Shown here: positions 41,554 through 49,797 of the stretch, piece after piece
Layout of the letters: every line of letters begins with the position of its first letter
How positions within the stretch are numbered: position 1 is the stretch's first letter
Source of the DNA: Alistipes sp.
GTDB lineage: Bacteria; Bacteroidota; Bacteroidia; Bacteroidales; Rikenellaceae
DNA: 51,625 nucleotides
Assembly: GCA_017647025.1 (NCBI GenBank)
Contig: JAGCLL010000121.1
Span: forward strand, 1-51,625
Direction of reading: 5' to 3'
Notes under the pieces: model-generated
Told to the model about the DNA's origin: nothing
Databases searched by the model: none
What the model saw: the letters and a program-made list of their open reading frames with translations, nothing else
Made by a program: the position numbers and the translations under genes

Positions 41554-44022
41554 ATGAAAAATTTCAAGAATATATTACAAAAATTGTTGCCTACGGTAGT
41601 GGCAATTTTGCTCTTTGGAGTGGTGTCAGTCATCGGTTTTGCCCCACAATTGGAGGGGAAAGTGTTACCGCAACACGACATCCGACAATTCGACGGTATG
41701 AGCCGTGATATTCGTGAGTGCAGAGCCGACTTCGACGAAGATCCACAGTGGACAGGAGCGATGTTCGCAGGTATGCCTGCCTACCAAATCAATATCAAGT
41801 ATCCGGCACAAATCATCAAACGCACAGTCGACTGGGTACAATCGCTATTTACTGCACCTGCCTCGATGGTATTCTTCGCTATGGTGGCGGCATTTGTAAT
41901 GGCCCTGCTGATGGGTATGTCGGCGTGGGTTGGATTGATTATCGGCTTGGCATACGGTCTTTCGACCTACTTCTTTTTAATCATCAGCGCAGGACACATA
42001 ACAAAGATGTGGGCATTGGTTTATGCCCCTGCAATGTTGGGTGCCATACACTTTACATTGCGCAGAAATATGTGGCTTGGAGGCGCTCTGACGGCACTTT
42101 TTGCCTCGTTGGAGGTTGGCGCAAATCACCCGCAAATAGCCTACTACTTTGTGTTGGCTGCGGCGGCACTCTTTATCTCGGAGGTAGTATACGCCATTCG
42201 TGAAAAGCGATATGTTGACCTCGCAAAACGCACCGCAGTGTTGGTCGGTGCTGCAATTCTGGCTCTTGGAGCAAATTTTGCACCACTCTACTACACCTTG
42301 CAACACACCTCCGACACGACACGAGGGGGTAGCGCATTGGCAGAGAAGAGCGAGCGCAAAGGACTCGATATTGACTACGCCACAGCGTGGAGTTATGGCA
42401 TAGACGAGAGTTGGAATATGCTTATCCCCGACTTTATGGGTGGCGATTCGGGTACAACATTCTCTCGCAATGGCGAGGTGGCAGAAACACTCGACGAAAT
42501 TGGCTTGGATAAGCGAGTAGCACAACAACTACCAACCTATTGGGGTGAGCAGCCATACACAGCAGGCCCAACCTACCTCGGTGCGGTGGTGATTTTCCTC
42601 GCACTGCTCGGATTAATTCTGGCTCCAAGTCGTGAGCGTTGGTGGATTTTAGCAGCGACAATTTTGGCAATTTTGATGGCGTGGGGCTATCACGCAATGT
42701 GGTTTACAAAGTTGTGCTTCAACTATTTACCTCTCTATAACAAATTCCGTGCTGTGTCTACTGCCCTGGTGGTTGTGGAGTGGAGCGCTCCATTGTTGGC
42801 AGGTGTGGCGTTATGGCAACTCGGCAAGCGATGGGAAGAGAAGAGATTGCTCACTCGTGCCGTAACTGTCGCTGCGGGTGTAACTGCGGGAGTGTGTCTG
42901 CTTTTTGCGGTTGCAGGCTCGGCAATGTTCGACTTTGGTCGTGAGGCGGATGGAGAGATGATGAGCGAACAGTTCCACTATATGTTCAAAGGTATGGAGG
43001 GTGGTGATGAATATATCTCCAAGGGGTTACACACTGAACTTGGCTACCAAACTGCCGAGGCTATGGCTATGGAGCGTGCCACAATCCTCTCGGCTGATGC
43101 TTGGCGATCGCTCATCTTCATTGTCGTTGCTGCGCTGATTATCTTGGGTGCATTAAGAGTGGATAAAAAGTGGCAAAAGTGGGCGATATGTGGCTTGGCA
43201 GCGTTGATTGTGATGGATATTCTACCTGTAAATCTTCGCTATGTACCATACGAAACATTTGTTCCAAAGCGCAAAACCGAAATCAAACCTTCGGCAGCCG
43301 ACAAAGAGATTATGGCCGACAAAGAGTTGGGCTATCGTGTATTAAACCTCTCGGTGTCGCCATTCAACGATGCTACAACTTCGATGTTCCACCGCTCGGT
43401 AGGAGGTTATCACGGAGCAAAGATGGGACGCTATCAGGATTTGATTGATTACTACCTCAGCGACCTCAACGAGGGGGTACTCGATATGCTCAATACCAAG
43501 TATATCATCACTCGCAATGGCGAAGTGGTCGAGAGAACGACAGCAAACGGCGCCGCTTGGTTTGTTCAGAACATCAACATAGTGGAGAGTGCCGAAGAGG
43601 AGTTGGAGGCATTGGGTAAAATTGACCTCAAAACCACCGCCGTAGCCGAGGCTGGCGCTCCACGACCACAAATCGAAGGCAGAGGAGTAATCGAACTTGT
43701 GGAGTATCGCCCTAATCGACTCGTATATGACTATACGCTCACGGGTGGCACAGGCGTAGCGGTATTCTCCGAGGTCTACTACGACAAGGGGTGGCAGGCA
43801 TACCTCGATGGCGAGCCTTGCGACTCGTTCCGAGCCGACTATCTCCTTCGTGCAATGGTTCTACCCGAAGGTTCGCACCGTGTTGAGTGGCGTTTCCGCG
43901 CTCCAAATTGGAGTTTGGCGGAGGCAATAACACTTATTTGCTCGATTTTGATTATCTTCGCACTCGCAATACCTGCAATTTTGAAATGTTATGGCAACTG
44001 CAAAAAGAAACATATCTCGTAG
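41554..44022 (+). CDS. YfhO-family multi-spanning membrane protein
   Basis: 822 aa with many hydrophobic helices through residue 560 and again near the C-terminus. It matches the bacterial YfhO/GT-C-type membrane protein family: the early LPQHDIRQFDG, HITKMWALVYAPAM region and the YNKFRAVSTALVVVEWSAPLLAG block. A soluble domain near 570-790 has YFNMLNTKYI-type and YDKGWQAYLDGE motifs typical of the family. YfhO relatives participate in glycosylating cell-envelope polymers. The ATG at 41554 was chosen over the TTG at 41530. Its last 32 bases overlap the ftsX start, so the two are co-translated. Confidence 0.88.
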   Translation: MKNFKNILQKLLPTVVAILLFGVVSVIGFAPQLEGKVLPQHDIRQFDGMSRDIRECRADFDEDPQWTGAMFAGMPAYQINIKYPAQIIKRTVDWVQSLFTAPASMVFFAMVAAFVMALLMGMSAWVGLIIGLAYGLSTYFFLIISAGHITKMWALVYAPAMLGAIHFTLRRNMWLGGALTALFASLEVGANHPQIAYYFVLAAAALFISEVVYAIREKRYVDLAKRTAVLVGAAILALGANFAPLYYTLQHTSDTTRGGSALAEKSERKGLDIDYATAWSYGIDESWNMLIPDFMGGDSGTTFSRNGEVAETLDEIGLDKRVAQQLPTYWGEQPYTAGPTYLGAVVIFLALLGLILAPSRERWWILAATILAILMAWGYHAMWFTKLCFNYLPLYNKFRAVSTALVVVEWSAPLLAGVALWQLGKRWEEKRLLTRAVTVAAGVTAGVCLLFAVAGSAMFDFGREADGEMMSEQFHYMFKGMEGGDEYISKGLHTELGYQTAEAMAMERATILSADAWRSLIFIVVAALIILGALRVDKKWQKWAICGLAALIVMDILPVNLRYVPYETFVPKRKTEIKPSAADKEIMADKELGYRVLNLSVSPFNDATTSMFHRSVGGYHGAKMGRYQDLIDYYLSDLNEGVLDMLNTKYIITRNGEVVERTTANGAAWFVQNINIVESAEEELEALGKIDLKTTAVAEAGAPRPQIEGRGVIELVEYRPNRLVYDYTLTGGTGVAVFSEVYYDKGWQAYLDGEPCDSFRADYLLRAMVLPEGSHRVEWRFRAPNWSLAEAITLICSILIIFALAIPAILKCYGNCKKKHIS

Positions 44023-44875
44023 AGTACGCTTCTCGTACGCCACTTCGACTGTAAGTATGACACTCGTGTTATTCTTACTCGGAGCGATAGGCTTTATTAT
44101 GGCAAACATCTTCACCACAACTCACCGTATGCGTGAGAGTGTAACGATGATTGTGGAGTTGAAAGAGGGGCTTTCGGAGGCGGAGCGTGATACCGTAGCG
44201 GTACGCCTTGCCGAGAGCAATATGGTCGCCTCGTTAAAGTTTGTATCGAAGGAGGATAAGGCTTCGGATAAGGAGTTCCAACGAGTCTTCAATATCGACA
44301 TCAAGGGCGTATTGGGCGAAAATCCTCTGCCCGACTCGTACGATGTAACCCTCTCGGCTCACTCGTCAGACAAAGAGGGGCTCGAAACATTTGCCGAGGA
44401 GGCACGCAAAATTGAGGGAGTGTCGTATGTAACCTATCCGCAGAGTTTTATCGAGGAGATGCACTCCACGCTCGATGTTATGCAGTTTATTATGGCGGTG
44501 TTTGGCGGAGCACTTCTTGTGGTATCGTTTGTTCTGCTGAACAACACAGTGCGCTTGGCGGTATATTCACAACGAGAGTTAATCAATACATTGAAGGCCG
44601 TAGGTGCCACCAAGTGGTTTATTATGCGCCCATTCATTGGTCGCAGTGCCTTGCAGGGCTTTGTTGCGGGCATCTTCGCATCGCTCCTGCTCGGAGGTGC
44701 GCTCTATGCGCTCGACCACTTTGTGCCAGGCTTGGGCATCTTCCCTCGCTGGGAGGAGGCGGGTATCTTCGCCGGTGCAATAGTTGTGGTTGGCGTGGTG
44801 GTTGCAGTGGTTTGCACGCTGCCAGTAGTCAATCGCTTCGTAAATATGAAGGGGAATAAAATACATCTTTGCTAA
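43991..44875 (+). CDS. ftsX: Cell-division protein FtsX
   Basis: 294 aa, four membrane helices (about 18-42, 170-192, 218-242 and 258-282) with a large periplasmic loop after the first, the FtsX layout. Landmarks are VSMTLVLFLLGAIGF, TYPQSFIEEMHSTLDVM and YSQRELINTLKAVGATKWFIMRPF. FtsX with FtsE forms an ABC-type complex that controls peptidoglycan hydrolases at the septum. In Bacteroidetes ftsX precedes DUF3098 genes as here; ftsE is not in the window. It starts within the 3' end of yfhO (32-base overlap) and ends 1 base before the next gene. Confidence 0.93.
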   Translation: MATAKRNISRRVRFSYATSTVSMTLVLFLLGAIGFIMANIFTTTHRMRESVTMIVELKEGLSEAERDTVAVRLAESNMVASLKFVSKEDKASDKEFQRVFNIDIKGVLGENPLPDSYDVTLSAHSSDKEGLETFAEEARKIEGVSYVTYPQSFIEEMHSTLDVMQFIMAVFGGALLVVSFVLLNNTVRLAVYSQRELINTLKAVGATKWFIMRPFIGRSALQGFVAGIFASLLLGGALYALDHFVPGLGIFPRWEEAGIFAGAIVVVGVVVAVVCTLPVVNRFVNMKGNKIHLC

Positions 44876-44876
44876 T

Positions 44877-45149
44877 ATGAAAAATTGGTTAAACAAAATT
44901 GTCGCAAAATTCAATAGTGTGGGCGACAAACACGATAGCGAAATGCCGCTCACAATGCGCAACTATGTGCTGATGATTGTGGGTGCGGTAGTGATTGTTT
45001 TGGGCTTTGTGTTGATGGCAGGAGGTACAGTGGCAACACCGGAGGAGTTCTCGTACGATATATTCTCGTGGCGAAGAATTACACTCGCCCCAATACTCGT
45101 TGTCGGAGGTTTTGCATTCGAGATTTACGCCATATTGAAGCGATTTTAA
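44877..45149 (+). CDS. DUF3098 small membrane protein
   Basis: 90 aa with two helices (about 30-50 and 70-88). The PLTMRNYVLMIVGAVVIVLGFVLMAGG and ITLAPILVVGGFAFEIYAIL cues match DUF3098, a family found in Bacteroidetes nearly always after ftsX. Function is unknown; conserved neighbourhood implies a role in envelope division. It starts 1 base after the ftsX stop. The family is often followed by uppP and truB; here ybaK follows instead. Confidence 0.9.
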   Translation: MKNWLNKIVAKFNSVGDKHDSEMPLTMRNYVLMIVGAVVIVLGFVLMAGGTVATPEEFSYDIFSWRRITLAPILVVGGFAFEIYAILKRF

Positions 45150-45170
45150 CCCCAATCCCATTGCAACAAA

Positions 45171-45656
45171 ATGGCTAAACAGAGTATCAACAAGACCAAT
45201 GCCGCTCGACTACTCGACAAGGCAAAAATCGCCTACGAGTTGATTCCTTACGAGGTTGACGAGAGTGATTTGGCTGCTACCCACGTGGCGGAGTCGCTGG
45301 GTGAGCCTATCGAGCGTGTCTACAAAACTTTGGTTTTGAAAGGAGATCGCAACGGCCACTTCGTATGTGTGATACAGGGCGACAAGGAGGTCGATTTGAA
45401 GTTAGCAGCCAAAGTTTCGGGCAACAAAAAGTGCGACCTTATACCGATGAAGGAGTTGCTTCCAACTACTGGCTATATTCGTGGTGGTTGCACACCGATA
45501 GGTATGAAAAAGCCTTTCCCCACCTTTATTGATGAGTCGTGCTTGGGTTTTGACTATATTTATATAAGTGCTGGTCAGCGAGGATTGCAACTGCGACTCT
45601 CGCCAAACGACCTTTTAGCCTACACCTCGGCAAAAACCGAAAAACTAACCTTATAA
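45171..45656 (+). CDS. ybaK: YbaK/EbsC Cys-tRNA(Pro) deacylase
   Basis: 161 aa, one YbaK domain. Recognised by YELIPYEV, RVYKTLVLKGDRNGHFVCVI with the conserved lysine, DLKLAAKVSGNKKC and GCTPIGMKKPFPTFID. It removes cysteine mischarged on tRNA(Pro), working in trans with prolyl-tRNA synthetase. It differs from the ProX protein encoded at 26318-26821; the window holds both proline-tRNA editing types. It follows DUF3098 by 21 bases and is followed after 2 bases by a glycosyltransferase. Confidence 0.95.
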   Translation: MAKQSINKTNAARLLDKAKIAYELIPYEVDESDLAATHVAESLGEPIERVYKTLVLKGDRNGHFVCVIQGDKEVDLKLAAKVSGNKKCDLIPMKELLPTTGYIRGGCTPIGMKKPFPTFIDESCLGFDYIYISAGQRGLQLRLSPNDLLAYTSAKTEKLTL

Positions 45657-45658
45657 CT

Positions 45659-46588
45659 ATGCCAAAAGTATCTATTATTGTTCCCGTTCACAACACCGAG
45701 AAGTTTCTGCAAGCGTGCGTAGAATCACTCACAACGCAGACGCTCTCCGACATAGAGATTGTTTTGGTAGAGAACTGCTCGACAGACAACTCATTGGCAT
45801 TATGTCACGACCTCGCCGCAGCCGACAGCCGCATCAAGGTATTGAGCATCGACAAAGCCGACCTCTCGACCGCCCGCAATGAGGGTGTAAAGGTGGCGAC
45901 AGGCGAATATGTAGCCTTTGTGGATAGTGATGACACGGTTTTGCCAACCCTCTGCGAGGAGAATTACAACCTCGCCGTAGAGCACAATTTGGGCTTGGTA
46001 TGTTTTACCCTACACAAAACATACGACAACCGAGCCGACAAATACCCTTACAGCAACGATGGCTCCGTAGAGTTTGTATCGGCAAAGGAGATGACAACGC
46101 TTAACTTGACCGACAAGAGTCCCTCTTATGTCTGTACACACCTATTCAAGCGAGAGTTGTTCGATATGCTCACCTTCCCAGAGAATATCTACTACGAAGA
46201 TAGAGCCTCGACCTTTCTCTTTACCGCTGCGTGCGAGAAGGGCGCTATTGTGAACAAGTCGTACTATCGCTACTACTGTCGTGATGGTAGCATAAGCCGT
46301 TCATACGGTTGGAAGCACTACCGAGATTTTGCCTATGCAAACCTCTGTCGATTGGAGTTCATAAACAATTCAGGGCTTTTCAGCAAGGAGGAGATGGCTT
46401 CGGTTGCGGCGGCTTCGGCAGACTCGTTCCTGCGCAAGTTGCGCCATATGTTGAGCAAAGCCAATACTCCTGAACAGAGAGAAGAGGCACTGGCGTGGTG
46501 TCATAAGTTGCACCTTATACCACAAAAAGCGCACCTTCCATTGAAGGCACGCTTGATACGATGGTATATTCGTAATTTTATCGTGTAG
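45659..46588 (+). CDS. Family 2 glycosyltransferase
   Basis: 309 aa. N-terminal GT-A fold typical of GT2: SIIVPVHNTEKFLQACVESL, EIVLVENCSTDNS and the metal-binding DSDD at 89-92. The C-terminal part (from about 200) has no second domain. It likely transfers a sugar onto a capsule or lipid-linked oligosaccharide at the inner membrane. It is 2 bases after ybaK and points at, with only 3 bases between them, a converging GT2 gene. No signal or membrane helix. Confidence 0.93.
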   Translation: MPKVSIIVPVHNTEKFLQACVESLTTQTLSDIEIVLVENCSTDNSLALCHDLAAADSRIKVLSIDKADLSTARNEGVKVATGEYVAFVDSDDTVLPTLCEENYNLAVEHNLGLVCFTLHKTYDNRADKYPYSNDGSVEFVSAKEMTTLNLTDKSPSYVCTHLFKRELFDMLTFPENIYYEDRASTFLFTAACEKGAIVNKSYYRYYCRDGSISRSYGWKHYRDFAYANLCRLEFINNSGLFSKEEMASVAAASADSFLRKLRHMLSKANTPEQREEALAWCHKLHLIPQKAHLPLKARLIRWYIRNFIV

Positions 46589-46591
46589 AGG

Positions 46592-47539
46592 CTACTTCTT
46601 ACAACGGAAAAGGTTGTAGATTTTAACAAATATCTGGAATAGCAGAGGTGTGCGATAACGAGTGCTCACCTTTGCTTTTTTTATCGCCTCTTTCAACCAC
46701 GGAAACTCCTCAAAGAGGTCGCAATCGTGAATCATCGAATGCCAACCAGCACGCAACACCACACCATCGGCCACAAACTCCATTGGCGAACCTTTGAGGT
46801 TATCTTTATACGCCTCGACAACACCCAACATATTGCGTGATGAGGCGATATGACGCTTGGAGCGAGCCTGCGAACACATTGCCGCAGGGTTGTCTTTGCG
46901 GTAGTGATACAACGGCTCCGGAAGTTGTGCAATGGATTGGGCGTAGAAGATAATCTGCGACATAAGGCAGATATCCTCGTGCATACCCAACTTTGGAAAG
47001 ACAATGTCGTTCTCGGCGTAGAGCCTACGGCGGAAACACTTTGTTACGGTGTAACCAAACGAGCGATAGTTAAACATATTCTCTATCCACTGCAATTTGT
47101 TATCGGCAGTGTAGTGGCGCTCGTGCTTTACGCTCTGCTTGCCCTCTCCATACTCCTTCACAAGGTCAAAATAGACAATATCGGCATCGGTACGCACTGC
47201 CTCTGCCATAACCTTTTCGGCTACATCTCTTTCGAGCCAATCGTCCGAATCGGCAAAGAGAATATACTCGCCCGTAGCGACCTCCAATCCCGCCTTACGA
47301 GCCGAAGGAAGTCCGCCATTCTCCTTGTTTACGATGACAATGCGAGAGCGGAGGTGAGAGAACTGCTCCTCGATAAGAGCCTCCAAAATCTCCATCGAAT
47401 GATCCTTTGTGCCATCGTTTACGAAGATAAACTCCATATCCTCGAAAGTCTGACCGAGAGCACTCTCGGCAAACTGTCGAATATACTTCTCCACCCCATA
47501 GATTGGGGCAATGAGCGACAACTTATAGTTATTTTTCAT
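46592..47539 (-). CDS. Family 2 glycosyltransferase (second)
   Basis: 315 aa from the ATG at 47539; an open upstream extension would run into the Stealth gene. GT-A cues: LSLIAPIYGVEKYIRQFAESAL, EFIFVNDGTKDHS, NGGLPSARKAGLEVATGEYILFADSDDWL (DSDD at 97-100). It overlaps the Stealth phosphotransferase gene by 11 bases, so it is translationally coupled to it, and probably both modify one polysaccharide. A basic C-terminus ends FRCKK. No membrane helix. Confidence 0.9.
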   Translation of the reverse strand: MKNNYKLSLIAPIYGVEKYIRQFAESALGQTFEDMEFIFVNDGTKDHSMEILEALIEEQFSHLRSRIVIVNKENGGLPSARKAGLEVATGEYILFADSDDWLERDVAEKVMAEAVRTDADIVYFDLVKEYGEGKQSVKHERHYTADNKLQWIENMFNYRSFGYTVTKCFRRRLYAENDIVFPKLGMHEDICLMSQIIFYAQSIAQLPEPLYHYRKDNPAAMCSQARSKRHIASSRNMLGVVEAYKDNLKGSPMEFVADGVVLRAGWHSMIHDCDLFEEFPWLKEAIKKAKVSTRYRTPLLFQIFVKIYNLFRCKK

Positions 47540-48410
47540 ACTTGGACAGATGTGGGAAGCGCTCCTCGAAAGCATCAAGTAGGGCCTTGCGCAACTCTGC
47601 GTAACGCTCCTCCGAAAGTTGAACATCGTTTATACAAACCAACTTGTGCGATGGATTGGTTATGAATTTATGGAGTTTCTTACCCGAAACAATACCCACC
47701 GAAAAGTGCTTCTTGGACAAGCGCTTGTTCACAAGTCTTCCTTTCAGGTATATATAGTCGAGGAAGAGGTATTGATTTAGGTTTTTGTCATCTCTGATGC
47801 GTGAAGCGGCAGTCTTTGCTATTTCGGCTGGTACCTTGGAGTAGACCTCACCACACTCGCTCTTGAACATAGGAGTACAAATGTGTTGAGGGCGCAGGAA
47901 AAACCACCTTGGTTTTAGCCCCAACGCTCTGCGAGCGAGGTGGTCGGAGTTGCGACATATCGCCTTGAACATATTATTTACAAAGAGATGGTGCGAGATA
48001 CCCAAAAAGCACTTACCCCCTTTGAAGAAGTCCGTAGCCTTGCAAGGTTTCATCGGAAACATATCGTCATTGAAGTAGAGAAACTCCTCATCGAGCCCCT
48101 CAATGCGGTGCAGATGCATCTCGATAGGGTTGCAGTTGAATGTCGGCAAAAACTCCGCAGGGATAATATCCTTGTGGAGAACAATATGCACCTCCTCACG
48201 ATTAATCCACTCTGGCACTTGGCTCTCGTGCGACACGACAAGGTGAACCTTGCGGATGAAAGGCATATTCTCGGCTATACCTCGGAAAAGATAGCGCAGC
48301 GTGCCCCAATCACGAAAACGCTTCTCCAACACAGGTTGGTTGGTGTACTTCTCATAGTCGGCCTGCCAAACAGGGTCTAAACCGTTTACATAGGTAATTA
48401 CTATATCCAC
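47529..48410 (-). CDS. Stealth-family sugar-phosphate transferase
   Basis: 293 aa with a GTG start (48410). Stealth region CR1 begins directly (DIVITYVNGLDPVW, 2-15), followed by HLVVSHESQVPEWIN and CR2 (FNCNPIEMHLHRIEGL with YFNDDMFP, 91-119), then CR3/CR4-like segments in the second half (NQYLFLDYIYLKGRLV, and ICINDVQLSEE). Such proteins transfer sugar-1-phosphates to build capsule or teichoic-acid-like polymers with phosphodiester links. It is the first gene of a two-gene minus unit. Confidence 0.93.
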   Translation of the reverse strand: MDIVITYVNGLDPVWQADYEKYTNQPVLEKRFRDWGTLRYLFRGIAENMPFIRKVHLVVSHESQVPEWINREEVHIVLHKDIIPAEFLPTFNCNPIEMHLHRIEGLDEEFLYFNDDMFPMKPCKATDFFKGGKCFLGISHHLFVNNMFKAICRNSDHLARRALGLKPRWFFLRPQHICTPMFKSECGEVYSKVPAEIAKTAASRIRDDKNLNQYLFLDYIYLKGRLVNKRLSKKHFSVGIVSGKKLHKFITNPSHKLVCINDVQLSEERYAELRKALLDAFEERFPHLSKYEK

Positions 48411-48460
48411 TTTATAACTTTTTTAATGTTGAATTTGCGACAAAAACTACTCCGCAACTA

Positions 48461-48491
48461 CAAAAATAGAGTATTTAATCCTTTTTTCAAA
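48461..48491 (-). promoter_or_regulatory. Promoter of the Stealth-GT2 unit
   Basis: On the minus strand TTTG (48491-48488), 19 bases, TATTTTTG (48468-48461); a leader of about 46 bases to the GTG. Confidence 0.65.
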
Positions 48492-48567
48492 TAGTTTACA
48501 GCGCTTTTATTCCAAAATTCTCTCGCCACAATATAGATTTTTTCTATTGTACGATAGGAAAATATGA

Positions 48568-48599
48568 TTTGCGAATACGACAAAATGATATTAACTTTG
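48568..48599 (+). promoter_or_regulatory. Promoter of the DUF4405 gene
   Basis: TTTG (48568-48571), 20 bases, TAACTTTG (48592-48599), a near-perfect consensus spacing; the start codon at 48620 follows about 15 bases after the predicted start. Confidence 0.7.
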
Positions 48600-48619
48600 T
48601 GTAACAAAAAAGCAGAGAG

Positions 48620-48985
48620 ATGAAAAATAGCCTTAAAACAAACATTATCGTAGACCTTGCGATGTTTCTCGCTATGGCTCTTACAAGTATTAGCGGTGTG
48701 GTGATAAGGATTATTGCCCCACTTCGCCGAGTTGCTCACGAGGAGTGGGTGCGAGAGGCAGCATCGTGGGTTTTGTCGTGTGGTAGACGATTGTGGGCAG
48801 AGATTCACCTCTGGGCCGGCGTGGTAACCCTGGTGTTGTTGGTGGTGCATATCGCACTCCATTGGAGAGTTGTAGATGGATTTTTTAAGAAACATATTAA
48901 GAGTGGTTCTTGGCGCATAGTGATATATTTGGTACTATTTATGCTGTTGTTACTTTCGGTAGTGCCTTGGATATGGGCATTCTAA
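48620..48985 (+). CDS. DUF4405 membrane protein
   Basis: 121 aa, three membrane helices (about 10-32, 64-82 and 97-119). Family cues: VDLAMFLAMALTSISGVVI, WAEIHLWAGVVTLVLLVVHIALHW. The conserved histidines (in EIHLW and VHIALHW) resemble haem ligands of b-type cytochromes, which the DUF4405 family is thought to be related to. It may be a small electron-transfer or membrane anchor protein. It lies upstream of desulfoferrodoxin, but a hairpin element (copy B) lies between, so they are probably separate transcripts. Confidence 0.82.
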   Translation: MKNSLKTNIIVDLAMFLAMALTSISGVVIRIIAPLRRVAHEEWVREAASWVLSCGRRLWAEIHLWAGVVTLVLLVVHIALHWRVVDGFFKKHIKSGSWRIVIYLVLFMLLLLSVVPWIWAF

Positions 48986-49020
48986 TAAACGGAAAACTAA
49001 AAACAAAGATCCAAAAGGGG

Positions 49021-49140
49021 AAATCGGAGGCGGTTTAGGAAATTTTGTGCGTTACGCAGTGGCGGAAAGCGGAGCATACTTGGCGTATGTGAGCATTTAC
49101 GATGCAAGTAAGGTGCAAAATTTACAAACCGGAACGATTT
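49021..49140. repeat. CATAC-core hairpin element, copy B
   Basis: Arms AAATCG-CGGTTT-AAATTTTG (from 49021) and CAAAATTT-AAACCG-CGATTT (ending 49140) pair across the element, and the core is GCGGAGCATAC-TTGGC-GTATGTGAGC. The core differs from copy A by one base (TTGGC here, TTAGC there), while the arms are unrelated. It lies between the DUF4405 gene and desulfoferrodoxin. Confidence 0.88.
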
Positions 49141-49187
49141 AGAAAACAAGAATTGATAAGTTTATAACAATAAAAAAAGAAAGAATT

Positions 49188-49562
49188 ATGGCTGTTAAAT
49201 TTTATGTTTGCCCTCATTGTGGCAATGTTATTCAGAAGGTGGTAGACTCGAAGGTCCCGGTGGTATGCTGTGGCGAGAAGATGCAGGAGTTGGTGCCAAA
49301 TACCGTTGATGCAAGCAACGAGAAACATGTTCCTGTTGTAACCAAGATTGACGATTGTCATATCAAGGTGGAGGTTGGCAGTGTTGCTCACCCTATGACA
49401 CCGGAGCACCACATTGCATTTATCTATGTGGAGACCGAGAAGGGTGGCATTCGCATCGACTTGACCGACAAACCAGAGGCTGTTGTCTGTGTTTGCGACA
49501 GCAAACCTATTGCAGTCTATGAGTATTGCAACTTGCACGGTTTGTGGAAAACCGAGTTGTAA
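49188..49562 (+). CDS. dfx: Desulfoferrodoxin (superoxide reductase)
   Basis: 124 aa, both iron centres complete. Centre I is a desulforedoxin-type site: C8, C11, C27 and C28 (CPHCG ... CCGEK). Centre II has H47 (EKHVP), H68, H74 (TPEHHI), C114 and H117 (EYCNLHGLW), the reactive site that reduces superoxide to peroxide in the cytoplasm. Length is normal. This is typical protection in strict anaerobes. It stands alone with its own terminator; no consensus promoter is seen right upstream, where element copy B lies. Confidence 0.97.
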   Translation: MAVKFYVCPHCGNVIQKVVDSKVPVVCCGEKMQELVPNTVDASNEKHVPVVTKIDDCHIKVEVGSVAHPMTPEHHIAFIYVETEKGGIRIDLTDKPEAVVCVCDSKPIAVYEYCNLHGLWKTEL

Positions 49563-49589
49563 GAGTATACTTATATTATAATAAGGTGA

Positions 49590-49626
49590 GAGGGGCTGTC
49601 AGTTTAATTTGACAACCCCTCTTTTT
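49590..49626 (+). terminator. Intrinsic terminator of desulfoferrodoxin
   Basis: GAGGGG(C)TGTCA (49590-49601) pairs with TGACA(A)CCCCTC (49610-49621), one mismatch, followed by TTTTT. Confidence 0.92.
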
Positions 49627-49671
49627 CAAATATAGAGTTCATATCGCCAAATACTTTAATTCTCACAACTA

Positions 49672-49797
49672 AAAAATTAACTTTTAAGCAAATAAGAACA
49701 AGGCGCACAAGAAAATCGCCCCGCAGCATACTTTGGCGTATGTGAGGAGCGATTTATCGAAGTGCAACGCAGTTATCGCTGCTTAAAATTAATTTTT
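49672..49797. repeat. CATAC-core hairpin element, copy C
   Basis: Outer arms AAAAATTAACTTTTAAGCA (49672-49690) and TGCTTAAAATTAATTTTT (49780-49797) pair with one bulge; an inner AAATCGC/GCGATTT arm and the core GCAGCATAC-TTTGGC-GTATGTGAG follow. The right arm includes the last codons of infC (stop at 49789), so one half of the stem is coding sequence. Confidence 0.88.
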
